Assembly: GCF_029087225.1 (NCBI RefSeq)
Contig: NZ_JARFJD010000018.1
Span: 1-64,000, forward strand
DNA from: Limnobacter olei
GTDB taxonomy: Bacteria > Pseudomonadota > Gammaproteobacteria > Burkholderiales > Burkholderiaceae_B
Direction of reading: 5' to 3'
Length of the DNA: 64,000 nt
The position numbers were made by a program, and so were the translations under genes. Below the pieces are notes generated by a model. That model searched no databases and was not told the DNA's origin. It saw nothing but the letters and a program-made list of their open reading frames with translations. Of the stretch, positions 7,846 through 16,974 are shown piece by piece. Position 1 is the first letter of the stretch, and each line of letters opens with the position of its first letter.

Positions 7846-9591
7846 ATGAATTCACTGTACCGTTCGATTGAGAAAAGTTTTTTCTACACACTCAGTCGAA
7901 AACTGTTTGGCAATGTGGCCGGTATTGCGTCGGTTGTTTTAATCGGTTACCTGGTCATCTACAACTGGGCGATGGGTCAGCTGGCCCCCGAACAAATGGG
8001 CGATTTTCGTCTCATTCTCAGTATTTCCCTTGGGTTTACCTTGATTGCCTGCGCTGGTGCTTTTGCGTACCTGCGCCACTTAATCGTGCGACCTGTGCAC
8101 TTGCTCAGCGAGCGCATGGATCAACTTGCAAATGGTGAGGGCGACTTGTCTGTGAACTTGCCCACGGTGACTGAAGACGAACTGCGTGGTTTGGCAGAAA
8201 ACTACAACGCCTTCATGGTCCGTTTGCGCGACTTGATTCACGAAATTCGCCGAATGACTGCCCAAGTCTCGATGGAATCTGTTCGCGTTTCCGGCAGTTT
8301 GAAAGACGCCAGCCGCACCGCTGACAAACAAGGCAACATCACTTCCGAAATTTTCCAGGCGGCAGATCAGGCTTCTCATGCGATGGAGAACGTCGCCAAT
8401 AGTGCAAACTACTTGTCGCGTGCCACCGAAGAACATCTAGACACGGTGAATTCCTCCTACCGTGAACTGCTCACGGTGGCCGATGAAATGAACGCTGCCT
8501 CGGGCAGTTTGAACAGTTTTGGGCACACTGTTGAGAAACTGGCCGAAACCGGCAAAGGTATTGAAAACATCGTCAAGCTGATCAATGACATTTCAGATCA
8601 AACCAATTTGCTGGCCTTGAATGCTGCAATTGAAGCCGCTCGCGCTGGTGAGCAGGGTCGCGGTTTCGCGGTGGTTGCCGACGAAGTGCGCGGCTTGGCC
8701 GAGCGAGTCAAGTCAGCCACCGGTGAAATTCGGGGCAATATTTCGTCCATGCTTCGCTTGGTTGGCGACACTCAGCAAGAAACGCGTGAAATTAATCAGA
8801 GCATTTTGAAAGGTCAGCAAACGGTGAGCACCTCATCGGCCAAGTTCTCTGGCATGGTCCACAGCTTTGAGGAAATGAGCACCCAGATCAACGATGTGAC
8901 CCAGCAAGTTCAATCGGTCAAACAGATCAATATGGAAGTCTCTGGCAAGGCCTCTGAAATTCGCGAAACTGCCCAGTCTGTCATCAATCAAACCAGCGAG
9001 TCCGAGAAATCAAGTTCAGAACTTGCAGCAGCCACTGACAGGATCAAGGAATTGGTAGCCCGATTCAAAATTGGCAAGGGTGCTTACGAACAAATTATTG
9101 AGCAAGCCATGTTGGTACGCGAGCAATGCAAGAATATATTGATTGAGGCCCTGGACAATGGCCATGATATTTTTGATGAAGCTTACAAAGCTGTGCCCAA
9201 CTCCAATCCGCAAAAATACAGCACCCGCTACGACAAAGCTGTGGAGCGTCCACTGCAAAATGCCTACGATCAGTTGGTGGCCAGTGTGCCCGGCTCGGTG
9301 TTCTCCTTGTGCGTGGATAGAAAAGGCTATGCCCCGACGCACAACAGCAAGTATTCACGCCCTTTGACTGGCGACTTGAAAAAAGATTTGGTGGAAAGCC
9401 GAGACAAACGCATGTTCAGTGACCCGGTGGGTTTGCGAGCAGCGCAAAACCTGTCGCCTTGGTTGTTGCAAACTTATCGACGTGACACCGGCGAGGTGTT
9501 GAACGATTTGTCACTGCCCATCGAAATCAACGGACGCCATTGGGGAGGGCTGCGCTTGGGCTTCAGTCCCGAGTTGTTGATCAAGGATTAA
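7846..9591 (+). CDS. Methyl-accepting chemotaxis protein with C-terminal cytoplasmic sensory domain
   Basis: This is a 581-residue chemoreceptor. Two membrane helices (about 22-41 and 55-77) are separated by only about 13 residues, so there is no periplasmic ligand domain. HAMP follows (about 78-130), then the signalling hairpin ([20 protein letters not shown], then [15 protein letters not shown]). After it comes a C-terminal extension (about 410-581) with [29 protein letters not shown] and [12 protein letters not shown]. This pattern is familiar in many Burkholderiales receptors as a PAS/Cache-like fold. Sensing is therefore probably cytoplasmic, via the C-terminus. AAGGAG at 7832-7837 sets the start, and a terminator follows the gene. 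Confidence 0.88.
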   Translation: MNSLYRSIEKSFFYTLSRKLFGNVAGIASVVLIGYLVIYNWAMGQLAPEQMGDFRLILSISLGFTLIACAGAFAYLRHLIVRPVHLLSERMDQLANGEGDLSVNLPTVTEDELRGLAENYNAFMVRLRDLIHEIRRMTAQVSMESVRVSGSLKDASRTADKQGNITSEIFQAADQASHAMENVANSANYLSRATEEHLDTVNSSYRELLTVADEMNAASGSLNSFGHTVEKLAETGKGIENIVKLINDISDQTNLLALNAAIEAARAGEQGRGFAVVADEVRGLAERVKSATGEIRGNISSMLRLVGDTQQETREINQSILKGQQTVSTSSAKFSGMVHSFEEMSTQINDVTQQVQSVKQINMEVSGKASEIRETAQSVINQTSESEKSSSELAAATDRIKELVARFKIGKGAYEQIIEQAMLVREQCKNILIEALDNGHDIFDEAYKAVPNSNPQKYSTRYDKAVERPLQNAYDQLVASVPGSVFSLCVDRKGYAPTHNSKYSRPLTGDLKKDLVESRDKRMFSDPVGLRAAQNLSPWLLQTYRRDTGEVLNDLSLPIEINGRHWGGLRLGFSPELLIKD

Positions 9592-9631
9592 ATACCAGCA
9601 ATTCAAAAAAACGGATAGGGGTCCGTTTCTC

Positions 9632-9657
9632 ACCGCGCTCAGGCGCGGTTTTTTTTT
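9632..9657 (+). terminator. Terminator of the chemoreceptor gene
   Basis: ACCGCGC (9632-9638), a TCAG loop and GCGCGGT (9643-9649) are followed by nine T residues, a textbook intrinsic terminator. A second small hairpin (ACGGA/TCCGT) lies just before it at 9611-9626. The loop contains the stop codon of the convergent HPt gene. Confidence 0.9.
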
Positions 9658-10088
9658 GCCCAGTCTTTCAAGGTTGCTTCGCAGGCGTTCAGTACGGTAA
9701 TCAGTTTTGCGGTGCTGTTCTCGAAGTACGCAATACTTTTTACCCCGGATTGCCTGCAAGCCACCTCCAGTTCTTCTGCCAAATTTCGACACTCCTCAAA
9801 ACCAATCGCGGCGCTTGCACCTTTGATGTTGTGCGCAGCGTCACCCAAGGCGTTCAAGTCCTGTCTTTCGCATGCGGTTTGTAGCTTTCCAATATAGCTT
9901 GGGCATTCTTTGATAAATACGTCGATCAACATGATTAACAGGTCAATGTCGTTGTCGATTCGCTCTAGTGCCTCGGTGGGGTTGTATTGCATGGCTTGAG
10001 TTTTGAATTCAGAAGAATCCCATGTTACCTCTTCAAATCGGGGTTTTGAATTGCGTGTATCCTTTTCATAATAAGAACATTCCAACAC
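9639..10088 (-). CDS. Stand-alone histidine phosphotransfer (HPt) protein
   Basis: HPt proteins shuttle phosphate between hybrid kinases and response regulators. The helical domain has the phospho-His motif in AAHNIKGASAAIGF, preceded by ALERIDNDIDLLIMLIDVF and followed by CRNLAEELEVACR, all typical of HPt. The start is uncertain. The frame opens at GTG 10088 (149 residues), 13 bp from divergent flhB, but ATG 9992 (MQYNPTEALERI, 117 residues) already gives a complete domain. Its last codons lie in the terminator of the convergent receptor gene. Its kinase partner is unknown; the hybrid kinase at the right edge is one candidate. Confidence 0.8.
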   Translation of the reverse strand: MLECSYYEKDTRNSKPRFEEVTWDSSEFKTQAMQYNPTEALERIDNDIDLLIMLIDVFIKECPSYIGKLQTACERQDLNALGDAAHNIKGASAAIGFEECRNLAEELEVACRQSGVKSIAYFENSTAKLITVLNACEATLKDWAKKNRA

Positions 10089-10101
10089 TGCAGGTGCTGC
10101 T

Positions 10102-11232
10102 TTGGCAGAAGAAACCGATCAGGAAAAAGACTTACCCGCGTCGGAACAGAAGATCCGTAAAGCGCGAGAAGAGGGTAACTTGCCCCGTTCCAGGGAGCTG
10201 GGCGGAGGCGTGGTACTGCTTGCCGGTGTAGGTTTGCTTTATACCATGGGCGGCGAACTGGTCAGTCAAAGTGAAAAGCTGATGCGCCAGGGTTTGGTGC
10301 TGGATCGCGCCCAGGCTTTTGACACCAAACACATGGGTTTGAAATGGGTGTCCATGTTGCAGGAAAGTCTGTTTATTCTCGTTCCGCTTTTTCTTGTGGT
10401 GGTGGTTGCCGCAATTGTTTCCAACATTGCAGTGGGCGGCTTTAACTGGTCCACCAAACCGCTTGAACCGAAGTTCTCGAAGCTGAATCCAATCAAGGGT
10501 TTGAAAAACATATTCTCGGTCAACGGTTTGGCCGAGCTCGTCAAAGCCATTTTGAAAACAGTGGTACTGGGCGGTGTGGGCTACCTGCTCTTGATGCAGG
10601 ATCTGGGTGAGTTCACTCAGTTGTCAGCCATGCCGCTTGAACATGGGATGGCCGAGACCGCGCGAATTACCATCAAGGATGCGCTTATTCTTGCGATTGC
10701 ATTTCTGTTGATTGTGTCGATTGATGTGCCTTATCAGCTTTGGCGCTATTACAAAGGTTTGCGCATGAATCTGGAAGAGCTCAAGCGAGAATCGAAAGAA
10801 TCAGAGGGCGACCCCCACCTGAAAGGCAAGATCAAAAGCATGCAGCGCGAAGCAGCACGCCGCCGTATGATGGCTTCGGTACCCAATGCCGATGTAATTG
10901 TCACCAACCCCACGCATTACTCTGTTGCCTTGAAATACGACAAGGATGGCAAAGGTGCGCCCCGCGTGGTGGCTAAGGGCATCGGCCCGCTGGCCTTGAA
11001 AATTCGGGAAGTGGCCAAGGATAACAAAGTACCCATGGTGGAAGCGCCGCCACTGGCCCGTGCCTTGTATTCCAATGTTGAGCTTGAGCAGGAAATTCCG
11101 GGTGCCTTGTACACGGCAGTGGCCAAGTTGCTGGCCTATGTTTATGCACTTGCGGAAGGCAAGGGCCACATGGTGGAAGTGCCGGGTGAAGCGGATATTC
11201 CGAAAGGCATGGATCCGGGGCCGGCTGCTTGA
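10102..11232 (+). CDS. flhB: Flagellar type III export protein FlhB
   Basis: FlhB is an inner-membrane component of the flagellar export gate; its self-cleaving cytoplasmic domain switches substrate specificity from rod/hook to filament proteins. The 376-residue protein begins MAEETDQEKDLPASEQK, has four membrane segments and the autocleavage site NPTH (VIVTNPTHYSVALKY). The start is TTG 10102: a stop lies at 10072-10074 and no ATG or GTG lies between. AGGTG at 10092-10096 is a possible ribosome-binding site. A large repeat element separates it from flhA. Confidence 0.95.
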   Translation: MAEETDQEKDLPASEQKIRKAREEGNLPRSRELGGGVVLLAGVGLLYTMGGELVSQSEKLMRQGLVLDRAQAFDTKHMGLKWVSMLQESLFILVPLFLVVVVAAIVSNIAVGGFNWSTKPLEPKFSKLNPIKGLKNIFSVNGLAELVKAILKTVVLGGVGYLLLMQDLGEFTQLSAMPLEHGMAETARITIKDALILAIAFLLIVSIDVPYQLWRYYKGLRMNLEELKRESKESEGDPHLKGKIKSMQREAARRRMMASVPNADVIVTNPTHYSVALKYDKDGKGAPRVVAKGIGPLALKIREVAKDNKVPMVEAPPLARALYSNVELEQEIPGALYTAVAKLLAYVYALAEGKGHMVEVPGEADIPKGMDPGPAA

Positions 11233-11935
11233 GGATCACCGCTGCTGTGTGTTGCCCACTCGGCGTGGGTTACTAGTTCCGAACTGGATGGGTGACTTGG
11301 GAGCCAAACTTGAATGGTCACCGTTGTAGTTTCTGGCCAACTCGGCATGGGTTACTTGTTCCGCACAGAAAACCGCTTAGTCCCTTTTTGAATGGATTCT
11401 TGCTCACCTCGCTCGGCAAAAGGGCGGGCCGAGTCTCGGCGTCGGCTTGTAGCCGACCGCTGCGAATCCATTCAAACGGGGCGGTTTTCTTAAAGTGCGC
11501 CCCAAGCAATCCCACTGCCGAGTTGGCTTGAACCCGCAGAGTGCACCCCTTTGCAAGTTCAGCTCCCAGCTCTCCAGTGCAGCGCTTCGCCATCACCGAG
11601 CGACTCACGGCGGTGTTCACTGGTCAATCGGCACTGGCGAATCTCCCTCGCCACGCAACTCACGGCTGATTTCATCGTCCAATCGGCGGCGGTGTTTCGA
11701 TCGCCTCGCCTTCAAGAAAACCTGCCCTTGTGTGTCGAGCAGGGCCGGTGTTGCCCAGCATGGGCGACAGAGAACGGACCCGCCCCGCAGTTTAGGAGGG
11801 TCGTTCTCAGGCATCGCAAGGCTCAGCAAGGGAGAAACAGGTTTTCTGGCGAGAGATCGGAACCCAAGCCGATTGAGCCACCAAGAAAGCGGCGCGAGAT
11901 CGGAACCCAATCCACAATAAGACGGTAATTCGCCT
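11233..11935. repeat. Mosaic intergenic palindromic repeat, copy A
   Basis: This non-coding stretch between flhB and flhA is closely related to 30682-31300 and in part to 38796-39057. The left part has two tandem versions of a segment containing CTCGGC(G/A)TGGGTTACT. Module 1 (11367-11490, 124 bp) is bounded by AGAAAACCGC and GCGGTTTTCT, with inner arms TGAATGGATTC/GAATCCATTCA. Module 2 (11705-11853) runs from CTCGCCTTCAAGAAAACCTG to CAGGTTTTCTGGCGAG, inside outer arms at 11677-11687 and 11868-11878. Two degenerate tandem units (GAGATCGGAACCCAA) follow. Reading frames inside it look like chance. Confidence 0.85.
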
Positions 11936-11958
11936 TCAATTCCACCGTTGAGAAAACC

Positions 11959-11985
11959 TAAAGTTTTCCATAATTGAACCGTTAA
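11959..11985 (+). promoter_or_regulatory. Sigma28-like promoter directly upstream of flhA
   Basis: TAAAGTTT (11959-11966, exact consensus), 11 bases and ACCGTTAA (11978-11985) match the FliA consensus at 14 of 16 positions. A transcript would begin within a few bases of the flhA ATG at 11993, implying a leaderless message or a slightly later start codon. It lies just after repeat copy A, which may have cut flhA off from the flhB promoter. Confidence 0.55.
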
Positions 11986-11992
11986 CAACTTG

Positions 11993-14113
11993 ATGGGCGG
12001 AATTGTGGCCTCCACCGCATTCTCTTTGGACTTCATAAAAGCAGGCCTGGCCGGCGACAAGGTAAAAACCCTGGGCGCGCCAATCTTCATCATCCTGATC
12101 CTGGTCATGATGATTTTGCCTGTACCACCTTTCGCCCTCGATCTGTTTTTCACTTTCAATATTGCAATTAGCCTCATGGTGCTGGTTGCTGCTTTGTACA
12201 CTACCCGTCCACTCGACTTTGCTGCATTCCCTACCATTCTGCTGGTAACTACCTTGTTGCGCTTGAGCCTGAACGTCGCCTCAACCCGTGTGGTGCTCAT
12301 GCATGGCCATGAGGGTCCAGATGCTGCAGGCAAAGTGATTGAAGCTTTTGGTCACTTTTTGGTCGGCGGCAACCTTGCAGTTGGTATTGTGGTGTTCGTC
12401 ATCTTGATGTTGATCAACTTTGTGGTGATCACCAAAGGTGCTGGCCGAATTGCCGAAGTGTCTGCGCGTTTCACATTGGATGCCATGCCCGGCAAGCAAA
12501 TGGCAATTGATGCGGATTTGAATGCCGGCTTGATCGCTGAAGACGAAGCCCGCAAGCGGCGTGCAGAAGTGAGTCAGGAAGCCGAGTTCTTTGGTTCAAT
12601 GGACGGTGCCAGCAAGTTTGTGCGTGGCGATGCCATGGCTGGCATCATGATTCTGATCATCAACATCATTGGCGGTTTCGCGGTGGGTGTGATGCAGCAC
12701 GACATGACCTTTGCTGATGCTGGTACGGCTTATGTGCTGCTGGCCATTGGTGATGGTCTGGTGGCGCAAGTACCCGCACTGGTCATTTCAATTGCCGCAG
12801 GTTTGGTTGTGGCACGCGTGGGGCAGGGGCAAGACATTGGCACCCAGCTGGCCAGCCAATTGCTGAAATCTCCACAGGCTGTGGGCATTACCGCTGGCAT
12901 CATGGCCTTGTTGGGCATTATCCCGGGTATGCCCACACTGGTGTTCCTGTTGCTTGCAGGAGGTTTCGGATATTTGTCATATCACCTTTCCCAGAAAGGC
13001 AACATACAGAAAGTGGTGGCTACCACTGACGACCAGGCCAAAATCAAGGCCGCCACCACCGAAGCACAAGAAGCCACTTGGGACGACCTGGTGCCCATCG
13101 ACACCATTGCGCTTGAAGTGGGTTACCGACTGATCGCCTTGGTGGACAACAAACAAGACGGCGATTTGCTCAAACGAATCAAGGCCATTCGCAAAAAGTT
13201 TGCACAGGAAATCGGTTTCCTGCCACCGGCCGTGCATTTGCGCGACAACCTGGAATTGCGCCCCTCGGTGTACCGTATTTTGCTGAAAGGCGTGTGCATG
13301 GGCGAAGGTGAAGTGTTCCCGAACCAACACCTGGCCATCAACCCCGGTCGCGTCACCATGCAGTTGCCAGGTCCGCAAACCACCGACCCGGCATTCGGTT
13401 TGCCTGCTGTGTGGATTTCAGATGATCAAAAAGAGAAAGCGAATGCAGCGGGTTACACCGTTGTGGATGCTTCCACTGTGGTGGCCACGCACCTCTCACA
13501 TATTTTGCAAACATCAGCAGCCCAATTGCTGGGCCGAACCGAAACCCAACAGCTACTGGACCACTGTGCGAAAAGTTCTCCGAAAGTGGTGGAAGACCTG
13601 ACCCCCAAGTTGCTGGATGTTGCCGTGATTCAGAAAGTGCTTCAAAACCTGCTGGAAGAAAGCGTTCACATTCGCGACTTGCGCACCATTTTTGAAACCC
13701 TGCTTGAGAACGGCGTTCGCACCAAAAACCCGCTTGAATTGACAGCCGCAGTGCGCATTGCCTTGGGCCGTGCCATTGTGCAGGCCCTGGCTGGTACCAC
13801 CGAGGACCTGAATGTACTGGTCATGGAACCCAAGTTGGAACAAATGATCACCCATGCTCACACCGCGGCAGGGCAAGACCAAGTGGGCATTGACCCTAAC
13901 TTGGCAGAAAACCTGGCCCGCCAGACTGCCGATGCGGCTGGTCGCCAAGAGCAACTGGGCCAAAGCCCCGTGCTGCTGGTGCCCGATGCACTGCGCTTGT
14001 CCATGGCTCGATTGTTAAAGCGTGCAGCACCCAATCTTCGGGTGTTGTCGCACAGTGAAATTCCTGAAAACCGTACTATCCGCGTTGCGCAAGTCGTAGG
14101 AGCGAAAGCATGA
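11993..14113 (+). CDS. flhA: Flagellar type III export protein FlhA
   Basis: FlhA is the large inner-membrane export-gate protein that docks chaperone-substrate complexes. The 706-residue product has eight predicted N-terminal membrane segments, the conserved FHIPEP-family region (FAAFPTILLVTTLLRLSLNV, GRIAEVSARFTLDAMPGKQM) and a large cytoplasmic domain from about residue 340. The start is uncertain: ATG 11993 has no clear Shine-Dalgarno and sits at the predicted start of a sigma28 transcript; GTG 12005 is an alternative. The stop overlaps the flhF ATG (ATGA at 14110-14113). Confidence 0.94.
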   Translation: MGGIVASTAFSLDFIKAGLAGDKVKTLGAPIFIILILVMMILPVPPFALDLFFTFNIAISLMVLVAALYTTRPLDFAAFPTILLVTTLLRLSLNVASTRVVLMHGHEGPDAAGKVIEAFGHFLVGGNLAVGIVVFVILMLINFVVITKGAGRIAEVSARFTLDAMPGKQMAIDADLNAGLIAEDEARKRRAEVSQEAEFFGSMDGASKFVRGDAMAGIMILIINIIGGFAVGVMQHDMTFADAGTAYVLLAIGDGLVAQVPALVISIAAGLVVARVGQGQDIGTQLASQLLKSPQAVGITAGIMALLGIIPGMPTLVFLLLAGGFGYLSYHLSQKGNIQKVVATTDDQAKIKAATTEAQEATWDDLVPIDTIALEVGYRLIALVDNKQDGDLLKRIKAIRKKFAQEIGFLPPAVHLRDNLELRPSVYRILLKGVCMGEGEVFPNQHLAINPGRVTMQLPGPQTTDPAFGLPAVWISDDQKEKANAAGYTVVDASTVVATHLSHILQTSAAQLLGRTETQQLLDHCAKSSPKVVEDLTPKLLDVAVIQKVLQNLLEESVHIRDLRTIFETLLENGVRTKNPLELTAAVRIALGRAIVQALAGTTEDLNVLVMEPKLEQMITHAHTAAGQDQVGIDPNLAENLARQTADAAGRQEQLGQSPVLLVPDALRLSMARLLKRAAPNLRVLSHSEIPENRTIRVAQVVGAKA

Positions 14114-15444
14114 AGCTGAAAAAATTCACAGCCCCCACCACAAGAGAGGCCTTGCAAAAGCTGCGTGCTGAACTGGGTGAAGACGCCATCATTTTGTCCA
14201 CCAAGCAAACTGCTGCGGGCACTGAAGTGCTGGCCGCATCCTCGCAAGACCTGGACACTGTGACTGAGAAACCAGCAGCCCAGTCGGCGCCGCTGTCGTG
14301 GACCAAGGCTGAGCGCACACAATTTGCCGCTCAGGAGACAACACGTCAGCCTACACCTGCGGAGAAAATTGCGCAGCAGGTGGCCGCGCAGCGTGACGTA
14401 CTGATTAACCGCGCGCCCGCTGTGCATCAAATACCGCAAACCTTGCCTGAACATGACATGATTTCGGACGTGGCCAAGCGCCGTTCACAAGCGGCTAGCG
14501 ATTCCATGGCCAGCGAGCAAAATGCAGTGCTGGAAGAAATCAAGCAAATGCGCCAGTTGTTGAAAGACCAAATGGCCATGATTACCTGGCGCGATGCCTT
14601 GGAGAAAAATCCCCAGCGCGGCGAGTTGTGGAATCAGCTAACCCAATCCGGATTCTCCCCCCTGTTTGCACGCACAGTGGTTGAAAAACTGCCAGCGGAT
14701 CTTTCCGACAGCCAGGTACAAGACTGGGTGATGAATGTCATCAAGAAAAACCTGAACGTAGTTCCGGCCGACAAAGACATTGTTGAAACCGGCGGCACAT
14801 TTGCCTTGGTTGGCCCCACCGGTGTGGGAAAAACCACCACCACCGCCAAACTGGCCGCGCGTTGCGTGGTGAAGTACGGTGCCGACTCGCTGGGCTTGAT
14901 CACCACCGACAGCTACAGAATTGGCGCGCAAGACCAGCTGCGCATTTACGGCAAAATTCTGGGCGTGCAGGTGTACACCGCACAAACCCATGCCGACCTG
15001 GCCCAGCTGCGCAATACCATGCAGCGCAAGCGGCTTATTTTGATTGACACTGTGGGCATGGGGCAACGCGATTCGCGCGTGGCCGAGCAAACCAAAATTC
15101 TGACTGACAGCCATGTAAAGCGCGTTTTGCTGCTCAACGCCACCAGCCAGCCAGAAACGCTGGATGACGTGGTGCGCCATTACAAAAGCACGGGCCTGAA
15201 TGGTGCCATTCTCTCCAAACTGGATGAAGCCATCAAAATTGGCGGAGTGCTTGATGTTGTCATGCGCCACAAACTAGCCTTGCACTACATTGCCACCGGG
15301 CAGCGCGTACCTGAAGATCTTTTCCCGGCCGACCCACGTGTGTTGGTACACCGCGCCATGCGCGCGCGCAGCAGCCAGGCGTTTCAAGCCTCGAGCGAGG
15401 AATTGAAATGGAAAATGGCCCAAGTCTCTGCGACTGGAATCTAA
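14110..15444 (+). CDS. flhF: Flagellar SRP-like GTPase FlhF
   Basis: FlhF is an SRP-family GTPase that controls flagellar number and polar placement. The 444-residue protein has a basic N-terminal B domain (MKLKKFTAPTTREALQKLRAELG), a variable linker, and the NG GTPase domain from about residue 180. G1 is [29 protein letters not shown] and LILIDTVGMGQRD follow. The G4-type motif is SKLDEA. It overlaps flhA by four bases and is followed by an FlhG-like gene, the usual flhA-flhF-flhG order. Confidence 0.95.
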   Translation: MKLKKFTAPTTREALQKLRAELGEDAIILSTKQTAAGTEVLAASSQDLDTVTEKPAAQSAPLSWTKAERTQFAAQETTRQPTPAEKIAQQVAAQRDVLINRAPAVHQIPQTLPEHDMISDVAKRRSQAASDSMASEQNAVLEEIKQMRQLLKDQMAMITWRDALEKNPQRGELWNQLTQSGFSPLFARTVVEKLPADLSDSQVQDWVMNVIKKNLNVVPADKDIVETGGTFALVGPTGVGKTTTTAKLAARCVVKYGADSLGLITTDSYRIGAQDQLRIYGKILGVQVYTAQTHADLAQLRNTMQRKRLILIDTVGMGQRDSRVAEQTKILTDSHVKRVLLLNATSQPETLDDVVRHYKSTGLNGAILSKLDEAIKIGGVLDVVMRHKLALHYIATGQRVPEDLFPADPRVLVHRAMRARSSQAFQASSEELKWKMAQVSATGI

Positions 15445-15467
15445 AGTTTCATGGTCTACTGAATCCT

Positions 15468-16226
15468 ATGGATCAAGCCAAAACACTTCGCCACTTGTTG
15501 GGCCGCAAGGCCGCCACTGTTCACCCGATTCTTGGTGACATGGGGAGCGATTATGCAGCCTGCCTGGCCCGTTTTGTATTGGAACAGCAGGCGCGATCTG
15601 ACCGCTCAGCCGTGTTATTCGACGGTTCAGCAGCGGGCCTTCCACAACTATTGCCTGCGCATGCCAGCACCGATCTGATCGAATTTTTCAATGGCAAGCT
15701 GAATCTGGAAGACCAGGTCATCGAGCTTGCTGAATCCCAATACCTGGTGGTGGCCCGAATCGGTCTTGAAGCCCTGGCCAAAAAGCCGGCTCAATCCCGG
15801 GCCCTGCTGGGCAAGCTTCACCGCATGCCGGTAAGCTGTGACCGCTTTTATGCCACCTTGCCTTACGAGGCAGTGGAACTGGCCAAGGCATTTTCTCCGC
15901 AAGACGACTGGTACTGGGTAGTGCAACCCACCGCACGATCCGTTACCCGCGCCTTTCAGGCCATTCGTTCTTCAAAAGGGGTAGACGAAAATATTCACCA
16001 TCGTGTTATTGTTGCGGGTGTAAGAAGCACAGATGAAGCCGATCACGTGTTCGCAAATTTGCTGGAAAGCACTTCAAGCTTTCTGGTCAATCCCCTGCAG
16101 TATGCGGGGCATTTGCCAGCCTTGCCCTCGGGCAAAGCCTTGAACCAGGTCGGTCGGGAGATGATTGCGGCAGGTCGGAGAATCGCAAAGGTCATTTGCT
16201 CTTTCGACGAACACGCACTGGCGTAA
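15468..16226 (+). CDS. FlhG/FleN-like protein lacking a P-loop
   Basis: Its position between flhF and fliA is that of flhG (fleN), a MinD-like ATPase limiting flagellar number. The 252-residue product opens MDQAKTLRHLLGRK, as FlhG proteins do (M-x-Q-A-x-x-L-R). Where the deviant Walker A (GKGGVGKT) should be it has ATVHPILGDMGSDYAA, with no Gly-Lys-Thr. Later stretches (SAVLFDG, DWYWVVQPTARSVTRAFQAI, VIVAGVRSTDEADHVFANL) still resemble MinD-fold strands. ATP binding is probably lost or altered. An upstream in-frame start at 15408 would overlap flhF; ATG 15468 is preferred. Confidence 0.7.
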   Translation: MDQAKTLRHLLGRKAATVHPILGDMGSDYAACLARFVLEQQARSDRSAVLFDGSAAGLPQLLPAHASTDLIEFFNGKLNLEDQVIELAESQYLVVARIGLEALAKKPAQSRALLGKLHRMPVSCDRFYATLPYEAVELAKAFSPQDDWYWVVQPTARSVTRAFQAIRSSKGVDENIHHRVIVAGVRSTDEADHVFANLLESTSSFLVNPLQYAGHLPALPSGKALNQVGREMIAAGRRIAKVICSFDEHALA

Positions 16227-16251
16227 TAACAAGACAGGAAGCACAGACTCC

Positions 16252-16968
16252 ATGTACACAGCCCAGGGCACTTTAGACAAATCAAAGCAGGTGGACCAGT
16301 ACATCCCTCTGGTTCGCAGGTTGGCGCATCACCTCATTGCCAAGTTGCCCGCATCGGTGCAAATCGATGATCTGATTCAAGCCGGCCTGATCGGCCTGAT
16401 GGACGCCATTACCCGATTTGAAGAAGGGCAGGGCGCCCAGTTTGAAACCTATGCCAGTCAGCGAATTCGTGGCTCCATGCTCGATGAACTGCGCTCAGCC
16501 GACTGGATGCCGCGCGGCGTTCGCCAGGCACAACGAAAAATTGAAACCGCAACCCTGAAAGCCGAGCAAAAACTGGGGCGCTCCGCCTCTGAGAAAGAGA
16601 TTGCTGAAGTCTTGGGCGTGAGTCTGGACGAATACCAGGAAATGTTGTTTGATTCGCGCGGTGCATCGCTGGTTTTTTACGACGACTACGCAGACGACGG
16701 CGATGGTGAAGGTTATCTGGATCGCCAGATTGGCGGTGACGAAGAAGCCAATCCGCTTGAAATGCTCGGTGATCAACGTTTCCGGGAAAACCTCATCCAA
16801 GCCATTGAAGACCTGCCCGAGCGTGAAAAAATGCTTATGGGCCTGTATTATGAGCAAGAGTTAAACTTCCGTGAAATCGCCGCTGTCCTTGGCGTGACTG
16901 AATCCCGGGTGTGTCAGTTGCACACACAGGCGGTTAGTCGCCTCAAAGCCAAGCTTCGCGATCACTAA
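16252..16968 (+). CDS. fliA: Flagellar sigma factor FliA (sigma28)
   Basis: FliA directs RNA polymerase to late flagellar and chemotaxis promoters and is inhibited by FlgM. The 238-residue protein has region 2 (YIPLVRRLAHHLIAKLPASV, IDDLIQAGLIGLMDAI, FETYASQRIRGSMLDELR), region 3 and the region 4 helix-turn-helix (LNFREIAAVLGVTESRVCQL). AGGAAG at 16236-16241 supports ATG 16252. FlgM, its partner, is encoded at 19834-20124, and sigma28-like promoters are visible upstream of motA, flhA and flgM. Confidence 0.96.
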   Translation: MYTAQGTLDKSKQVDQYIPLVRRLAHHLIAKLPASVQIDDLIQAGLIGLMDAITRFEEGQGAQFETYASQRIRGSMLDELRSADWMPRGVRQAQRKIETATLKAEQKLGRSASEKEIAEVLGVSLDEYQEMLFDSRGASLVFYDDYADDGDGEGYLDRQIGGDEEANPLEMLGDQRFRENLIQAIEDLPEREKMLMGLYYEQELNFREIAAVLGVTESRVCQLHTQAVSRLKAKLRDH

Positions 16969-16974
16969 GCACAC

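Noticed and set aside
11318-11928. Several overlapping open frames of 100-140 codons on both strands between flhB and flhA
   Set aside because: They lie entirely within repeat copy A, are rich in Arg/Ser/Pro as expected of GC-rich palindromes, lack ribosome-binding sites and resemble no protein family. Equivalent frames in copy B (30769-31266) differ in length and frame.
10102-14113. A dedicated virulence-type type III secretion system, suggested by flhB/flhA homologues and effector-like orphan genes
   Set aside because: FlhB and FlhA here are flagellar versions within a flagellar locus, and no other secretion-system genes, needle or translocon genes are present in the window. The two orphan proteins cannot be tied to secretion from this sequence.
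15442-15468. Exact TAAAGTTT after flhF as a sigma28 -35 element for the flhG-like gene
   Set aside because: After an 11-base spacer the sequence is GAATCCTA, which shares only 2 of 8 positions with GCCGATAA. The match arises from the flhF stop codon.
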